A DNA stretch of 64,000 bases from Culex pipiens pallens (taxonomy: Eukaryota; Arthropoda; Insecta; Diptera; Culicidae). Each line of letters begins with the position of its first letter. Position 1 is the stretch's first letter. Where the stretch lies: contig NC_068937.1 in assembly GCF_016801865.2 (NCBI RefSeq), positions 133,250,455-133,314,454 on the forward strand, written 5' to 3'. The notes beneath the pieces are model-generated. The model did no database searches and was not told the DNA's origin. It saw only the letters and a program-made list of their open reading frames with translations. This document shows, piece after piece, positions 22,936 through 36,290 of this stretch. A program made the translations under genes and the position numbers.

Positions 22936-25439
22936 AGTCGACATTAACATAATATCAGAGAGGAAAAACATCAGCAATATGAAATTTTTTTCAGAGAGGA
23001 AAAACATCAGCAATATGAAATTTTTTTCAAAGCAAAAACTTAGGCATACTTAGGTTCAGCCAAGTTGAGCCAGTTTACGACAATTTAATTTAAAATTTCT
23101 TTTTTCATTATTTACCTTTTCAATTTTTGGATAATTTTCCACTTTAATTATTTCACATTTTGATCGTAACCTTAACTCAGTGTTGTTTAAAAAGTTGCAC
23201 AACAATGGTTTAATTACGACAACTTTTTTTTATTATTATTCCAAATAAAGAATCATCAAACAAAACCTTTTTTTCATACTGGCACACATGGAAACAAAGC
23301 ACACATCGTGAAGAAAAGTTCTGCAGAGCAACAATTTTTCCGCCAAGCAGTTTTTTAATCAGCATGCACGAGGAGGAAAAATGCAATTAAAAGTGCACCC
23401 AACAAAGCCATCGCTGGATGCATCAAAGCACTGAAGATTGCGAGGTTTATAAAGTTTAGCAATATTTGAAGTTGTTTTCAATTTATTTTTCTTTTTTTTT
23501 TCGTACATTGGAATGAAATTACAAAATTCCTAAAACTTATTTGACATTTAAGGGTTAAAAGAACACCACTTTCACTGCTTTCGTCATAGTTTTCTCCCCT
23601 GCAACAATAATTTCAAGCAGACGACGACGAGAAAATAATGTCGCTGCTGTTGCTCACTGGGGCATCAGATCAAACAGGGCGACTTTTTCCATGTGTTTCA
23701 AAAGGGCCAATTTGCTTGCTTGAGAACTTGCAAAACTGAACTTACTCAGGAGTGCACTCCGAAGCTGATGACAGACAGTTTGAAATAAATGAAAACATGC
23801 TTGCCCTAGCACGTGAAATGCACCAACTTTTGACTTTACCGGAAGTTGGCTTGTTTGTTGTTTGAAGTTTTTTTTTTCAACTTAAATTTAAATTGAATTT
23901 TAAAATTTCAATCGCTAATAACATGGCGTAGAAACCCAACCAAACTAATTGCAAAATGCATCAACTAGCAGCTGTCATCACAGCACTTTAATAATAATGC
24001 CCTACTCTCTGGTTCGCGCGCCAAAGTGGCTGTTTGCATATCTGTCACCTAAGTTCAGGCGAATTCCCTGCCCTGCAATTACTGGGTGTTAAACTGCATT
24101 GTGCCACCGCGCGCCAGAGTGCACACCCCACTCAGCTTTGCATTAGGACAGTGCAGGCAGCAGTGCAGTGGTTCGTGCAGTTAATTTCGGTTGTGTTGAC
24201 GACGACACGATAATGATGATGCTGTTTGCCGCACAAATACACTTACACGTAACCTAATAAAAGTGCGTGACGTGACAGTAACGCGAGGCGCCAGTAATGA
24301 CACCGTTGTCAAATTATGCACCACGTGACAAACAGATGGCGCTCGTCACATTCAGCCTACCTTCAGGCGTTAAATGGGCCAGCCTCTAATATTTTCTCCA
24401 CGAGTGCCGTCAATTAGGCGAGTTTCATCCCGCCTCTTTAAGCTGCCATCGACCACTGCTTGCGAATGGAGGACACGTGGGCTGTCGGAACGAAAAAAGA
24501 GCAACAGAAAAACTAACTAGGACGTGATATCAACGCGAGTTCCGGCACGAAGGGTGACTTTTAATGTGTTTTTCGCTGGGACAGGTGCGCGGAGAATCGG
24601 TATCCGGAACGCACACCGCAAACACGTGACCCTGCTGAATATTTCATGGAGGTCTGACATTGAGCCTCGGATGTTAGTTTTGCATGGTTTGGGGAAAAAA
24701 CACCTCAACTCCGAACTTCAAATTCACTTCGCTCGAAGAGTGATCTCAAAAGTGAGCTCTCAGATAGGAATTCCAACAGCTAAAATCGTGAAAATCGCAT
24801 ATTAGTTGTTGAAAATGAGTTACATGTTTCGTACGTAACATTGCATCCTTCAAATCTCACCCCGTTTTGGCAGGTTTTTGCCAGAAACTGACTCAGGTGG
24901 TACTTGACTGTTAGTAGCGAAACTCCAGTATCTGCAAAAGTACCGAGGGCCTTTCAGAATCCTCAAGTGTTGTTCTTTGCTGATAATAGAAAAAATCCTA
25001 TTGCACTGTTCAACGTGCAGTGGTCCAGATCACTTTTCCTTTCCTCTTGCCTTTTCCTTCTCCAACTTTTCCTTGTTCCTTGCACCTTTTCCTCCTGCAT
25101 GCACTGTTTTCCTTCTTTCACCTTTCCAAACTTGTGCTGTGAATGTTGTTAAGTCGTTCGGATTTGTTAAAAATCTTGTAAAACTCGCGTTTTTGTTTCT
25201 TTTCGATCGAGCCGATCTAAACGCGGCGACTTTTGCTTGCTAACTGTTTATTACGTTTGTGTCTTTGTACACAGTCGGGTGTGTGTTGTGTTTCGTGTGT
25301 GTTTTGTGTCTGTCAAACTGTGTATAACAGTTTGCGCGGTGTGTTTAGTGGGTAAATGTTTATGTTTTTCTTTACAGATTTTTTGTGTTTACTACACTGT
25401 TTAGGTAAATCTAAGGACATTTCATTAGTAACTTAACAA
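22936..25439. other. Noncoding, mostly non-repetitive
   Basis: No gene is recognised. The part from about 23990 to 25440 is less AT-rich and rich in TGTGT runs. Overlapping frames on both strands at 24517-24805 and 24904-25243 have no start context or domain. The stretch could be regulatory DNA. Confidence 0.5.
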
Positions 25440-26029
25440 TAAAACCTTACTTAATCCACCCTTAGGTGGTTTGTGCCTTCCTCACATTTAGAGGTTAATG
25501 CTATCCAAAATAGACACGCTCGTTGGAATAGTCTTTTAATTACCTATCCAAAGATAGGCCGCATGATTATTTGGACAACGTTTTCGTCAAAATATCTGAG
25601 ATCTGGCCTCCAAAAAGTGTATAAATAGAATTAAGTGCTAATAACTTTTGGTAGGGTTGTCAGATCTTCAATGTATTGGTCGCGTTGGAAAGGTCTTTTA
25701 AATACCTTTCTAAAAATGTGTAACATGCCGGGTTTTCTAACGAAAACCACAATTTTTACAATCATCCGGACTTTTGTTAAAATCGTTTTTTAGCTTACTT
25801 TTGAAGTACTTAACTAAACCGCATAATTTTTAATAGCGACTTATGGGACCCCAAGACGGATCGAATGACACCAAAACGGACAAAATCGGTTCAGCCAATG
25901 TCAAGATAATCGAGTGACAATTTTTTGATCAACATCCCACCACACACACAGACATTTGCTCAGAATTTGATTCGATAGTGTCGTGATCGGGGACTTTCTT
26001 TTATAATAAAAACACAGATAAATTTCAAT

Positions 26030-27520
26030 TCCCACAGCATCAAGCAACAATCTAATATTTTATCAAATTTACAGTAAAAAAAATATCGTCAATAATAACA
26101 ACAATCAAATCTTCAATCATATGAGAACTAAACATTTCTCATTAACCATAAAATTAACTATCAAATTTTGCATCAACTTCAAAACAAAACATTGGTCATC
26201 AATTACCATATAAACAATCAAATATTGCGTCAAATTTAAAACTCAAAATTGCCCATCATATAACCACAATCAAATATTGCATCAAATTTAAAACTGAAAA
26301 AATACCGTCCCATAATAAAAACACTTAAATTCAGAAAAAAAAATCTTGGCCTTCGATTGCAACATCAAAAAGCAAATCTATCATCATATTCAAAAAAATC
26401 ATTGGCTTTCGATTACCACAATATCATCAAACCTTGTATCTTACTCGAAACAAAATATTGGTTTTCATTCATCGCAAAAATAAGCAAATTTTTCATCTAA
26501 TGGTCTTTAATTCCCTAAACAACAATCAAATATTTCATCAAATCAAAATTAATCCTTTGTAATTTGTGATTTTATTGGACTTTGCATCAAGTAATTACCA
26601 CAACAAGCATATCTTTAACTTAATTCAAAACAAAACTAAAAAGAAGCAAATATTAATCTTATTCAAAAATAAAAATTGGCCTTAAATTACCAAAATAACG
26701 ATCATCCAATCTAAAATAAAACATATCGATCATCAATAATAACAACAATCCATAACAATCAAATTTTGCATCAAATTCAAAACAAAACATTGGTCGTCAA
26801 TAATAATAACAACAATCAAATTCAAATAACACATCTGATTTCAATTACCAAACCAACAACTAAATTATCTACCTTCAATCGCAATCTAATCCTCCATCAA
26901 TTTCAAAACGAAATATTGATTTTCAATTTCCACAATCTTGTCAAATCTTGTGTCAAATCTTGTGTCAAATTATAAACAAAATATTGATTTTCATCAATCA
27001 CAAAAATAAGAAAAAAAATTGTAATCTAATTCGTAAGAAAACATTGGATTTCAATTTCCACAACAACAATTAAACATTGCATCAAATAAAAAACAAAACA
27101 TTGGTCGTCAATCATAACAACAACAATCAAATCTAAAGCGGTGTATGCACATCGGAAGGAACCGGTCAAGAAAAATTTCAAATGGGGCAGCAGCGGCAGC
27201 GAAAGCAAGCCAGAGAGGGTGAAGAAAAGCCCCAAGAAAACGCTCCCTCTCTTTTGTTCTGCTGTTCGTAAAGCTGTTTCTTGACCCCTTTCCTTCCGAT
27301 CTCCATACTATCTCCATAAAGCAAAAATGTGTTTGTACAAAACAATCAAATTTCGAGCAAATGATTTGCCTTCAAATTTCACCAAAAACTTAAAATAAAA
27401 CATTGGTTTTCAATTATCACAACGAAAAGCCAAACTTTCTACTTCAAAACAAAACATTCGTTCCCAATATCACAACAACAAGCAAATCATTCATTAAATT
27501 CAAGACCGTCAATTATCGCA
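26030..27520. repeat. Degenerate AT-rich minisatellite inside the LTR-type element
   Basis: A unit of roughly 50-65 bp with the cores CAATTACCACAACAA, ATCAAATTTTGCATC and AAAACAAAACATTGG recurs some twenty times with heavy divergence. A relative of the first core (CAATTACCAAACAACA) sits inside the right LTR at about 27768, so the array may have grown from LTR sequence. This is a by-eye judgement. Confidence 0.6.
27151..27300. repeat. Inverted repeat inside the minisatellite
   Basis: The arms ATCGGAAGGAA...GGTCAAGAAA (27151-27173) and TTTCTTGACC...TTCCTTCCGAT (27277-27300) are complementary apart from a few central bases. The 103-bp middle is more GC-rich than the array around it and contains GAGAGGG / CCCTCTC, which could extend the fold. 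This may be a small insertion. Confidence 0.6.
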
Positions 27521-27718
27521 GATAGTTTTATGCCTTTTATCAATTTCAAATAAAAAGTTCAAGCTACCTGTTTCAAAATACAGGCAAAACAACAAAGTGA
27601 AACTTTGGACCTGCATCCTGGCAGGTAAACAAAACTGTTGGATTTCACAACACAACAATTCAAGCAAAACAAATGATATTTCATGAATCAAAAGGTTCGA
27701 CTTACCGGACTGTGCCAT

Positions 27719-28066
27719 TGTCGTGATCGGGGACTTTCTTTTATAACAAAAACACAGATATTTTGCAATTACCAAACAACACGTCTTATTCCACACAAAT
27801 TAACCACAAAACTGATTTGACAATCTTCATTCTCTCTTTCGCCGGCCGCGCGCATCTCGTTGTTTTCTCGCTCGTTGTTCTCTCTCGCAGCTCGCTAGCG
27901 CGCTCTCGCACTCAATCCGCAATCTGTCAGCTAACAAGGCAATATTCACGAAGGTGTGCACTTTTTGTTGCGCTCTAGCTCTTATTTATGAGTTATATCA
28001 ATCTTATAATAAATACTCATTTAATAATTTATTACATATTCAATCCTGCAACCCGTAATCCCTACA
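27719..28066 (-). repeat. 348-bp LTR-like terminal repeat
   Basis: It starts TGT and ends ACA, as LTRs do. On the minus strand it has a TATA-like AT-rich beginning, a GC-rich GAGCGAGAGCGCG-type middle and an AT-rich end. Only its last 43 bases (minus-strand sense) are matched at the opposite end of the element. Confidence 0.55.
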
Positions 28067-28164
28067 GATAGGTATACATGAAGGTGGGTCTAGGAGGTCT
28101 AATTGAGAAGTTCAGTTTCCGAGTGATTTTATAGCCTTCCCACAGTAAGGTGAGGAAGGCAAAA

Positions 28165-31100
28165 CACATCTTGTATTAAACAGCACCTTTCCGCGATAGT
28201 CCCTCCGTCCACAAGTCCATGTATTGCCTTAAGTATACAAAGGCCTCGCGCGCCGATAGTCTCATAATGTTTTCTTTGATAGCTTCAGCAGATCACCGCG
28301 TTTAACTTCATCATGTTTCGGTTGGAAGTTCTTTGATATTCACAAAATCAAGTGCTTCGTTCCCTTTGCCCACAAGACGCGGTCGTTTTAGTGGTGTCAT
28401 TTTTACCATTTTCCAAGAAACGTAAGCTTTTAACCCTTGCTATCGAATCCGTTTTTACCCTATCTCGGTATCAACAGTCAACCCTTGAGCAACAAACCAC
28501 TTCTCAAGTTGCAAAGTGCGTTCACTCAACTTCCAGCTTCCCCCTTTTCCGAAGGAAACAAAATAAAAACAAATAAAAGGTCGTTTAATTAAAAATACCT
28601 CTCCTTTTTTTCTTCAACTCTACCTCCTCGGGGCGATATCTACCGCACTCCGATCTAACCTAAAACGAATCGGAGCTTCAGGCGGGAGAAGTGGTCGGTA
28701 AGTACTTCACACTGCTCCCATCCTAATCCGATACCTGCTGGCTACATCTCGAGGGGCAAACAATCCGACCGAAGCCCGGAGGTCATCGGATTGAGCTATT
28801 TGCTCGTCTGATTTCATTATCGAGTGGAGCTGTAGAAACGAAATGCGAAGATTATTTACTACCTTCAATTGAGGTGATGTTTAGAAAAAAAATTTGAACT
28901 AAAAAAAAAACTTAAATGATACTGGCAACACTGCTTTGAAATAAAACTTCGTGTCTATTGTGCTGTTTTGTCACAATTGTATTTCAAGGTCCCCCCTCCC
29001 TAAAACGCAACGTTGCCACTCCTAGAAAAAAAACTGTTGTCCACATAGTTTTCTATAGATTGGTCAAGGATATTTACTGAGTAAGAAAATGCACAAAGTG
29101 TTTACAAACCCACATTGGTCCATTTACTTTATTTTGCTTGAACTATTCCTGCAGTTTTGCAAAAATCCGCATAATTTACAATTTTTCGGAGATTTTATAT
29201 CCAATGTTTTGTTCAACATTTTGTTATTATTTTCATTGGAATTTCTCATCAACTGATAAAGTTTACTCCTGGAAAAAAAATGTTTCCCACTGAGTTTACT
29301 GACATATCGAATTCATTTCTTTTCTAGATAACGGTCACAAGATAATTGTTGCTACTTCCGATGAAAACCCCCCCTTCGTAAAGAACACCCACTAGCTCAA
29401 TTCCATGAGAGCTCAAACTTTTCTCCTGAAGCAAGTACAAGTGGCACCACTCTTATTTCTCGGAACATTTGGCTTGGGCAGGTTTCATTTGTCGATGCGT
29501 CCGACGATCAAGAAAAAAATACTTGCAATGTCCGTCGTAATCTTCTTAGTAAAAATAAATTACTTTTCCTCTGTTTGTTTACTGAGAATTAGTTGACTGT
29601 TTCTGAGCGGTGAAGTTTGCCAAACGAATGCTATCGGAATCTAAGCGTTGAGGTTTATAAAATAATTGTACTATGACAGTGATGTCACTTGTTAATTCGA
29701 CTTTGTCTAGGCAGCAGAGTACAAACTGAAAAAAATCAAAAGTAGTTCAGTTTAGTATCAACCCGTAAGAAACAAATTCAAAACAAACATTGCAAAACGA
29801 TGTAAGTTTGGATGTAAACAAACAGTTTTAGAGCAACATGAGAAAAGGGCGGATAAGCATTTTGACAGTTTGAATTGTTTTGCTAATTATCAGGCTTATT
29901 TTAACTTTTTCACAAAGTGTTAAACAATAGCTGACCTCTCCAGCTACCTCTTAACACTGCCGGTTTTGTTACATAGTTACTTTGCAAAATAGTTCTAGCT
30001 GTCAAAATGCGTATGCGCCCTTTGCAAATGTTGCTCCAGAGTTAATCTCGCTCACTCGAGTCTGAAGTGACCTACAGAATGAGCGGGATAAGCTGGTGGT
30101 TCCCAATTTCATGAACGCATGTTTCCATTTTGGCAAACTGTTTTGGATTGTAACGAAAAAGTCAATTAAAACAATGTGCATGGGCCAAAGACGAAGTGTA
30201 AACAAACTGTCCGTCCTGTTCATTCTTACTGTGAATATCAACTGACTTGAGCAGGATGGACTAATTGGATCTTACATTGTTTGCTAGAATTACTCTAAAT
30301 TTAATATTATTTACTTGACAGACAACAGATTGACAAATCTACAAATTGACAGATTGACAGATTTTCACTCCGATGGAGATTTAACGCTCTCTCACACTAT
30401 TCATAACTCTGAATGTCCGGTGGTAACTAAACTCAACCATCGTCCAGATTAAGTTCAAACTCATCTTTTCGTTTCCAATTTCACGTCCAGTCAATGTAAA
30501 CACAAACACAAATCACTCCGCGACCCTCCGTCACAAATCACGCTCTCACATTTCACCCTCTGCAAACATCAACAACAAAAGGGCACTCACTTGCGACCAA
30601 ACTCTCGCAGTTTAGCAACGTTGCGGCGCCTATTCGAAGTTCGAAAAATGTCGCAGCTCGGCACCACGTGACGGCGGTCGTGTGACATTTTTCGAGCACC
30701 ACTCTCCGCGTCACAACACAGCTGGCCCGGCTCTCTCTCTCTCTCGAGTTGGATGCAGCTGTGAGAGAGGGAGAGAGCGATGCGGTGAGAGTGATGTTTT
30801 GACGTTGCTTCGGCGGTTTTTGCTGAAATGCAAAGGATTGCGGGTGGGAAAATAAAAAAAAAACCAGGAAAGCACAAGCAAATCGTTGCGCTCAGGGTGG
30901 AGATTATGCCAAACGTAAACAATGTTGGGAAGGGTCGTGGGAAAATATTAGCTGGTAGTAGTTTTTGCGATGTTGTAAGAAGAGGAGAGAAAGGAATAGA
31001 CTACTTTCAACTTACTTTTTGTCGATATTGTTAATCTAATCTATTGCACGATCTAATGTTTTTGCAAATATTTTGTAGAGAGGTGGACTAGCATCCAATG

Positions 31101-32953
31101 CTCTTCGGCTCATATCTCGGTATACACATAGAGTTGTATGAGTTGTGTTGTACACACTGAGATCATATTGGATGTCAGATCGGCACTTCTGACATCCAGT
31201 TGCAGAATCTCTGTCAAAGTTGACATAGGTTTTGACTGCTCTCGTATGGGTGTAAATATACTGATTGATTAATGGATAAACTGACTTTTAGACAGACGTT
31301 AGGATTCGTAGTTTTTCATTTTGACCTAAAACTAATTATGATACTTGCAATATAAATGATTTCGGACATCCTTAACGAAAATACATCGTAAAAATTTGAA
31401 ACTCAAAGCTCATGATTAAGTGCTGTAAGTTACCCTTCATTAAGGTAACGTTAATTTGACATGAATGGTATCAGTTATCCCTCTGACCAACCATCTAACC
31501 CTTTTATTTACGGTTGGTATTTTCTAAAAACACTCTTCTCGAAGGGTATAATTTCACCCACACAAAAGCGGCTCCCAATATTTCTAACATTTCCTGAAAA
31601 GGGGTTTCCCGAAAAACACCCGAACGCAAAGTAATCGGAAAATTTACGACCATCAATCCGTTCCACCACCAATATGCTTTTACTCTACACTATCATCGTT
31701 GAACTCATCTCGAGAGTGCAGCATAGAAATCCTCCACCCCCTCCTAAAAAACCACCTCAACTGGACCGACTGTGAGCTATGAGCAGTAGCATAAAAACAC
31801 AACAACTCTCACATGTGCGAGACTAATTTCGATTCGATATCGGAATAAATTTATTCCGGGATCTAATTTTGAAGCCCCGTCGGTACTTCCGCCGCACGGG
31901 ATACTGTCAGGCCGAGTTCCACTGTCTGTTGGCGGTGACCCAGATATCCGGCGACCGTGTTGGGGTCAAACCGCAGCTCGCCGGCTCAATAGGATCAAAA
32001 GCTGGATCGGACACTGTTCAATTGGGTGATTTTGATCTCCAAATTAAAACAAAAACTCAAGAAACAATCGCCTGAAAATATGCAAGCCAAACTTTTCAGC
32101 GTCAAAAAACCTCCTGAAGTTATACCACCCCACAGATCAATCAGCGCCATCTTACGGCAGAAAATAAATCACAAAGTCTGCCGCCCTATGGTTCGGTACG
32201 AAAATTTTCGAGCATCTGTTCGGCAATGCCAGTGCCGTGACTGCTGGTGTTGCTGCTGGTGGTGGGATGATTTTTATCTGGCCACATTAGTCTTACACAC
32301 ATGACAGAAAATTACGGTCACTAATAAAACAAACAAAGGACACGCACACTTCAGAGCAGCATCAAAAAGGGACGGTGGGAACAAATTTAAGGAAAATGTA
32401 GGTTTTTTTTTTATTTTGCGCTTTTTAAAATTAATCGAGAAATCATAACATTTTTGTTTAACAAATTGTTTTCTTAATTTTTCAGTTTCAATACTCCAAA
32501 AGTTATTCATTAATTCAGTTTTCTTCTGAAATGACATAAACAATCAACAAAAAAACTGTACTGTAATTTTAAAAGCCGTCCAAAATCAAGCATTGAGTTC
32601 CTTACCTAAGACCAGATTTGTTTTAACTGTGATTATGTCATTTTCTCGAATTTTTTTTTTTTTTGGAACCACCCTAACTTGGCGGGGACCACCATAATTT
32701 CAAAGGCAAATAAAAGGTCTAACCTAATTTTGAGTTTTTTTTTAATTATTAGTTTAACTTTCATATAGATTTGTTCCATACTTAATAAATGACGCGATAG
32801 ATTTCGCAACGATTTTCAGTGCAATAGATAAACATAAATTTTCATAATATACCGTATGCATTGAAAATACTTCGGTTTTCATAGTTCGAATTTTTTGTCA
32901 ACAGCAAGAAACATAAAGCAAATTTTTCTTTACAAAAAATATAAATATTAATA
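28165..32953. other. Noncoding, mostly non-repetitive
   Basis: No gene is supported across 4.8 kb. Several GC-richer islands occur (28600-28830, 30580-30830, 31865-32060) without a convincing frame. A GGTAAGTA donor-like site at about 28695 has no partner I could identify. A hairpin TGGATGTCAGA / TCTGACATCCA with an 8-base loop lies at 31169-31198. The island at 31869-32075 is open for 68 codons but has no recognisable product. Confidence 0.5.
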
Positions 32954-33010
32954 TACAGTCGTGCCTCGGTTTAGCACCGCATATGGGGGAAGCAAAACCG
33001 AGGCGTGCAT
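32954..33010 (+). mobile_element. pogo/Tigger-like terminal sequence
   Basis: TACAGTCGTGCCTCGG matches the general pattern of pogo/Tigger-type ends (TA then CAGT, then CTCGRTT). A 10-bp stem GCCTCGGTTT / AAACCGAGGC lies just inside. The opposite end was not identified, so this may be a solo or decayed end. Confidence 0.45.
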
Positions 33011-33110
33011 AACTGAAGCACAGAGCTGATGAGATTTTGGCTATATGGGAGACATTGGCTCTAATCCTATGAAAAATCATCCAAACATTAAAAAAATTTA
33101 GTGTTTTAGA

Positions 33111-34557
33111 ATCGGGATGATGTCAGTGAGCCATTGCTATTATAATTACGTGAATATTTCACAAAAATACGTATTTTTCCTGTGTTTTGAAAATGCATTT
33201 TTTTTTAAACAGAAAACTCCAAATTATTGTTATTGCAATATGGGTATCAAATCATCGGAATTTTTTTTTCATACATTTCGAAAGTAATACAACAAATTTT
33301 TGAAAATTCTCAAAATTTTCACAAAACTACGTATTTTCGATTTTTTTAGATTTTTACAATATGGGTATGAAATGATCAGGATATTTTCATATATTTCGAA
33401 AGAAATATTTTTTTAAATATACTCAAAATATTCACAAAAGTACGTATTTCCGGAAAAAAAACCTTCACTTTGAATTTTTAACAATATGGGTATCAAATGA
33501 TCGGATTTTTTTTATACATTTCGATAGTAATAATATTTTGTGTGAAATACTCAAACTCAAAAATTTTCACAAAACTACGTATTTAAAAAAACTCAAAATT
33601 TCAGTTTCTACTATACAGTCCAGACTCGATTATCCGAAGCCTCGATTATCCGAAGTTTCGATTATCCGAAGTTCGATTATCCGAAGGTTTGTTTGGGACT
33701 TCGGATAATCGAATCACGAACAAAAAAAAATCATATTTTTTCATTTTCTTGTTTTAAACATAAAATTTGAGTTCTACTACCCAAATAGTCAAATTTGAGT
33801 TGCTGATTGCCTTTAATAAATTATAGTGCATTTTTTCAATATTGCATCACCACCATTTGGCCGCCATCTTGGATTTAAAAATTCTAAATAATTTTAGCGT
33901 AGTTTAGGGGTCATACTTATGCTCAACAATCAAAAATTAGACAGCGAAAATTTTTTTTTCTTGATTCGATTATTCGAAGTTTTGATTATCCGAAGTGAAT
34001 TGTTACATTTGAAATGTATGAAAAAATCCCGATCATTTAATACCCAAATTGTAAAACAACTGAAATTTTTAGTTTTTTTTTGAAAATACGTAGTTTTGTG
34101 AAAATTTGGAGTAATTTCAAAAATAATATAACTTTCGAAATGTATGAAAAAATCCCGAACATTTGATACCCATATTGTAAGAAACAGAAATTTTGAGTAT
34201 TTTTTCGAAAATACGTAATTTTATGAAAATTTTGAGTATTTTCCAAAATTTGTGTTATTACTTTCGAACTATGAAAAAATCCCGAACATTTGATACGCAT
34301 ATTGTAAAAAACTGAAATTTTTAGTGTTTTTGTTTTCAAATTTGCGTAGATTTGTGAAAATTTTGAGTATTTTCAAAACTATTTTTATTACATTTTAAAT
34401 GTTTTGAAAAATCCCGATCATTTGATGCTCATATAGCAAAAACAATTTTGAGTACTTTTCGAGAAACATTGCATATTCAAAATACAGGAAAAATACGTAT
34501 TTTTGTGAAAATATTCATGTAACTATAATTACAATGGATAGCTGGCATCATCCCGAT
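33111..34557. mobile_element. 1.45-kb palindrome with minisatellite arms
   Basis: The outer ends, ATCGGGATGATG at 33111 and CATCATCCCGAT ending at 34557, open arms of about 500 bp in inverted orientation. Each arm contains about four diverged copies of a unit near 125 bp with the cores ACAAAACTACGTATTT and CAATATGGGTATCAAATGAT; in the right arm these read on the opposite strand. The centre is a pogo-like element. A fold-back transposon or an inverted duplication is inferred. Confidence 0.75.
33614..33995. mobile_element. pogo-like MITE at the centre of the palindrome
   Basis: The left end is TACAGTCCAGACTCGATTAT. The motif CGATTATCCGAAG is repeated four times in 60 bp and reappears inverted (CTTCGGATAATCG) at about 33700. 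The right end carries GATTATCCGAAGTGAATTG but lacks a clean terminal CTGTA. It has no transposase frame. Confidence 0.6.
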
Positions 34558-34583
34558 TAACGTACTTTTCGTTTGCAAATTTA

Positions 34584-35530
34584 GGGGAGAGTGGGGAGAC
34601 TTGATCCCCGGGGACACTTGATCCCAAGCCTGTATCTCATCAGCATGTGGGTAAAACAATTAGCTTTGTTCTAGAGAGTTGTGCAAAATTAACTAAAACT
34701 CATTGTAGAAAACAAAGAAAAAAATTGAAAAAATGTTTAGATTGAGTTACACACATTTTTCTAAAACGAGCTGCCAAAAACTTCCAAGAGATCTCTTTTC
34801 TTTGTTTTAGTATGTATAGAAAACACTCAAAAATTATTCAAAAAAATATTTTTTATACATGAATTGTTTGATAAACTTATCAACTCCAAAACCCTTACGC
34901 ATTTGATGTTAAATTTATCGTCATACTATTTTTACAATCAATTGTTTAAAAAAGTGCGTTTAGGGAGACTTGATCCCTGCATTTTTACAGTCACTGGAAT
35001 CAGCCTCAAGATTAATTAATTGGGCTGGGTTTTCATACATAGTTTCCTTTAGTATAGTTGTACATAACTAACTGCAGTTTGAACCTTTTTTCAAAAGTTT
35101 TGTAAACAAAAATTTTCAGCTTTTGTAAACATGCTTAATTTTGGTCTAAAAAATAATATTTTAAGTTTTCAAATATTTAACATACTAAACTTGTTATATT
35201 TTGAACACAAACGTACAGGTTTTATGTTAAATTGCTGTAACTTATAGAAAATTAAAAGTTTGGATGAATAAGAAACATTTTGCTTAAGATTTCTTCAAAA
35301 TGTTGAAAGGGGGATCAAGTTACCCCTAACATTTTTAAAATGCCGGTTTAAAATATTTTTTTTAAACGCTTGGCATGATTCGAAGAGATCATCTGATGAA
35401 ATACCCTTATAAGCCAAACATAGATGAATGTTTAAGCTTTCAATTCATGCAAAAAGTTTATAGTTTTGTGATAAATTGACAGAGTTATGTGCGATACAAA
35501 AAAAGGGGATCAAGTCTCCCCACTCTCCCC
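34584..35530. mobile_element. 947-bp non-autonomous DNA element with TA duplication
   Basis: The ends GGGGAGAGTGGGGAGACTTG (34584) and its reverse complement (ending at 35530) match over about 24 bases. TA flanks both ends. Internal copies of the GGGAGACTTGATCC motif occur near 34963, and GGGGATCAAGTTACCCC lies near 35311. The interior is AT-rich without a transposase frame. Confidence 0.85.
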
Positions 35531-36290
35531 TAATTTAACAAATAAAAATTTAGTAATAAAAAATTTCCAGTTAAATTTTTATTTATTTTTTTCAAAAATT
35601 GATAACTTGACAGCAAACTTTTTATCCATACTTTTTATAGCCCCTAAAGCATACCCCAAAATTTCAAAAGTTATCAAATATGGTTTTTTAGACATATAAT
35701 TTAAGTGAATAAAGTATATTAGAAAATTTCTAAAAACAAAATGTTCTTCGTTAAAAACTTTGATAATTTGTCCAATTCAAATAATAAGTTTGATAAAAAC
35801 ATTAAGAACGATCAGAAAAATGTGAATAATGTTTCTGGTTTCAGAAATTGAAAATCGTTGTTGTAATATTGTAATATTGAACACAATCTTGTTGACATTC
35901 AGATAATCTAATCAAATTTATGCAAGTAAAAAAGTCATACAACAGTTATACAGAAATCACCAAGAAGTTGTTGTAACTAGAAAATTGGTGCACCTTATTA
36001 AAAAAAATAAAAAGTAATTTACACTAGCTCAGTTAAAAAGCAAAGAAACATCAAAAAACCAAAACAAACCGAAATAGCTGAGGGGTTAATGGATGCCAAA
36101 AGCCTGTTCAATAAATAAAAAAAACTATTTCCAAGCTTTTATCAAATTTCAACTCACAATAAAAGAAATATGAAAAGTAAGCATTGTGAATACATTTAAG
36201 TAATTTTTATTTTAATATTTCATCAGAAAAATATTATGCATCGGTGGTCCCCTCGTTATTTTTTGTTCAGCCCAGTTAGCAAGCAGCCTT
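35531..36290. other. AT-rich noncoding stretch
   Basis: Nothing recognisable beyond AT-rich sequence with frequent stops. Confidence 0.5.

Larger units (their letters stand above)
25979..28066 (-). mobile_element. Non-autonomous LTR-type element with GATAG target duplication
   Basis: GATAG at 25974-25978 and 28067-28071 flanks an insert that starts TGTCGTGATC and ends CCCTACA. The first 43 bases recur, with one mismatch, at 27719. On the minus strand, TGG follows one base after the inner end of the right-hand repeat and opens a candidate primer-binding site that includes the complement of GGTTCGA, a tRNA T-loop motif. This makes the right copy the 5' LTR. The left LTR is only about 45 bp before it gives way to degenerate repeats. 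No gag or pol frame exists. Confidence 0.6.
25440..28164 (-). mobile_element. Interspersed repeat (TTTTGCCTTCCTCAC family), split by an LTR-type element
   Basis: On the minus strand it starts at 28164 with TTTTGCCTTCCTCACCTTAC and ends near 25440 with GGTGGATTAAGTAAGG. The order of motifs matches 50080-50805: GGCTATAAAATCACTCG, ACCTCCTAGACC, TGAGCAAATGTCTGTGTG and GTCTTGGGGTCCCATAAG. The copy is cut between TACCTATC and GAATCAAATTCTGAGC by the insertion at 25979-28066. It has no coding capacity. Confidence 0.75.

Noticed and set aside
27509..27796. Minus-strand frame with MAQSG followed by GTAAGT, as a possible first exon
   Set aside because: The ATGG coincides with the primer-site position next to the LTR, and no downstream exon could be found.
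28600..28830. GC-rich island with a GGTAAGTA donor-like site
   Set aside because: A single donor-like site without a frame, acceptor or homology does not support an exon.
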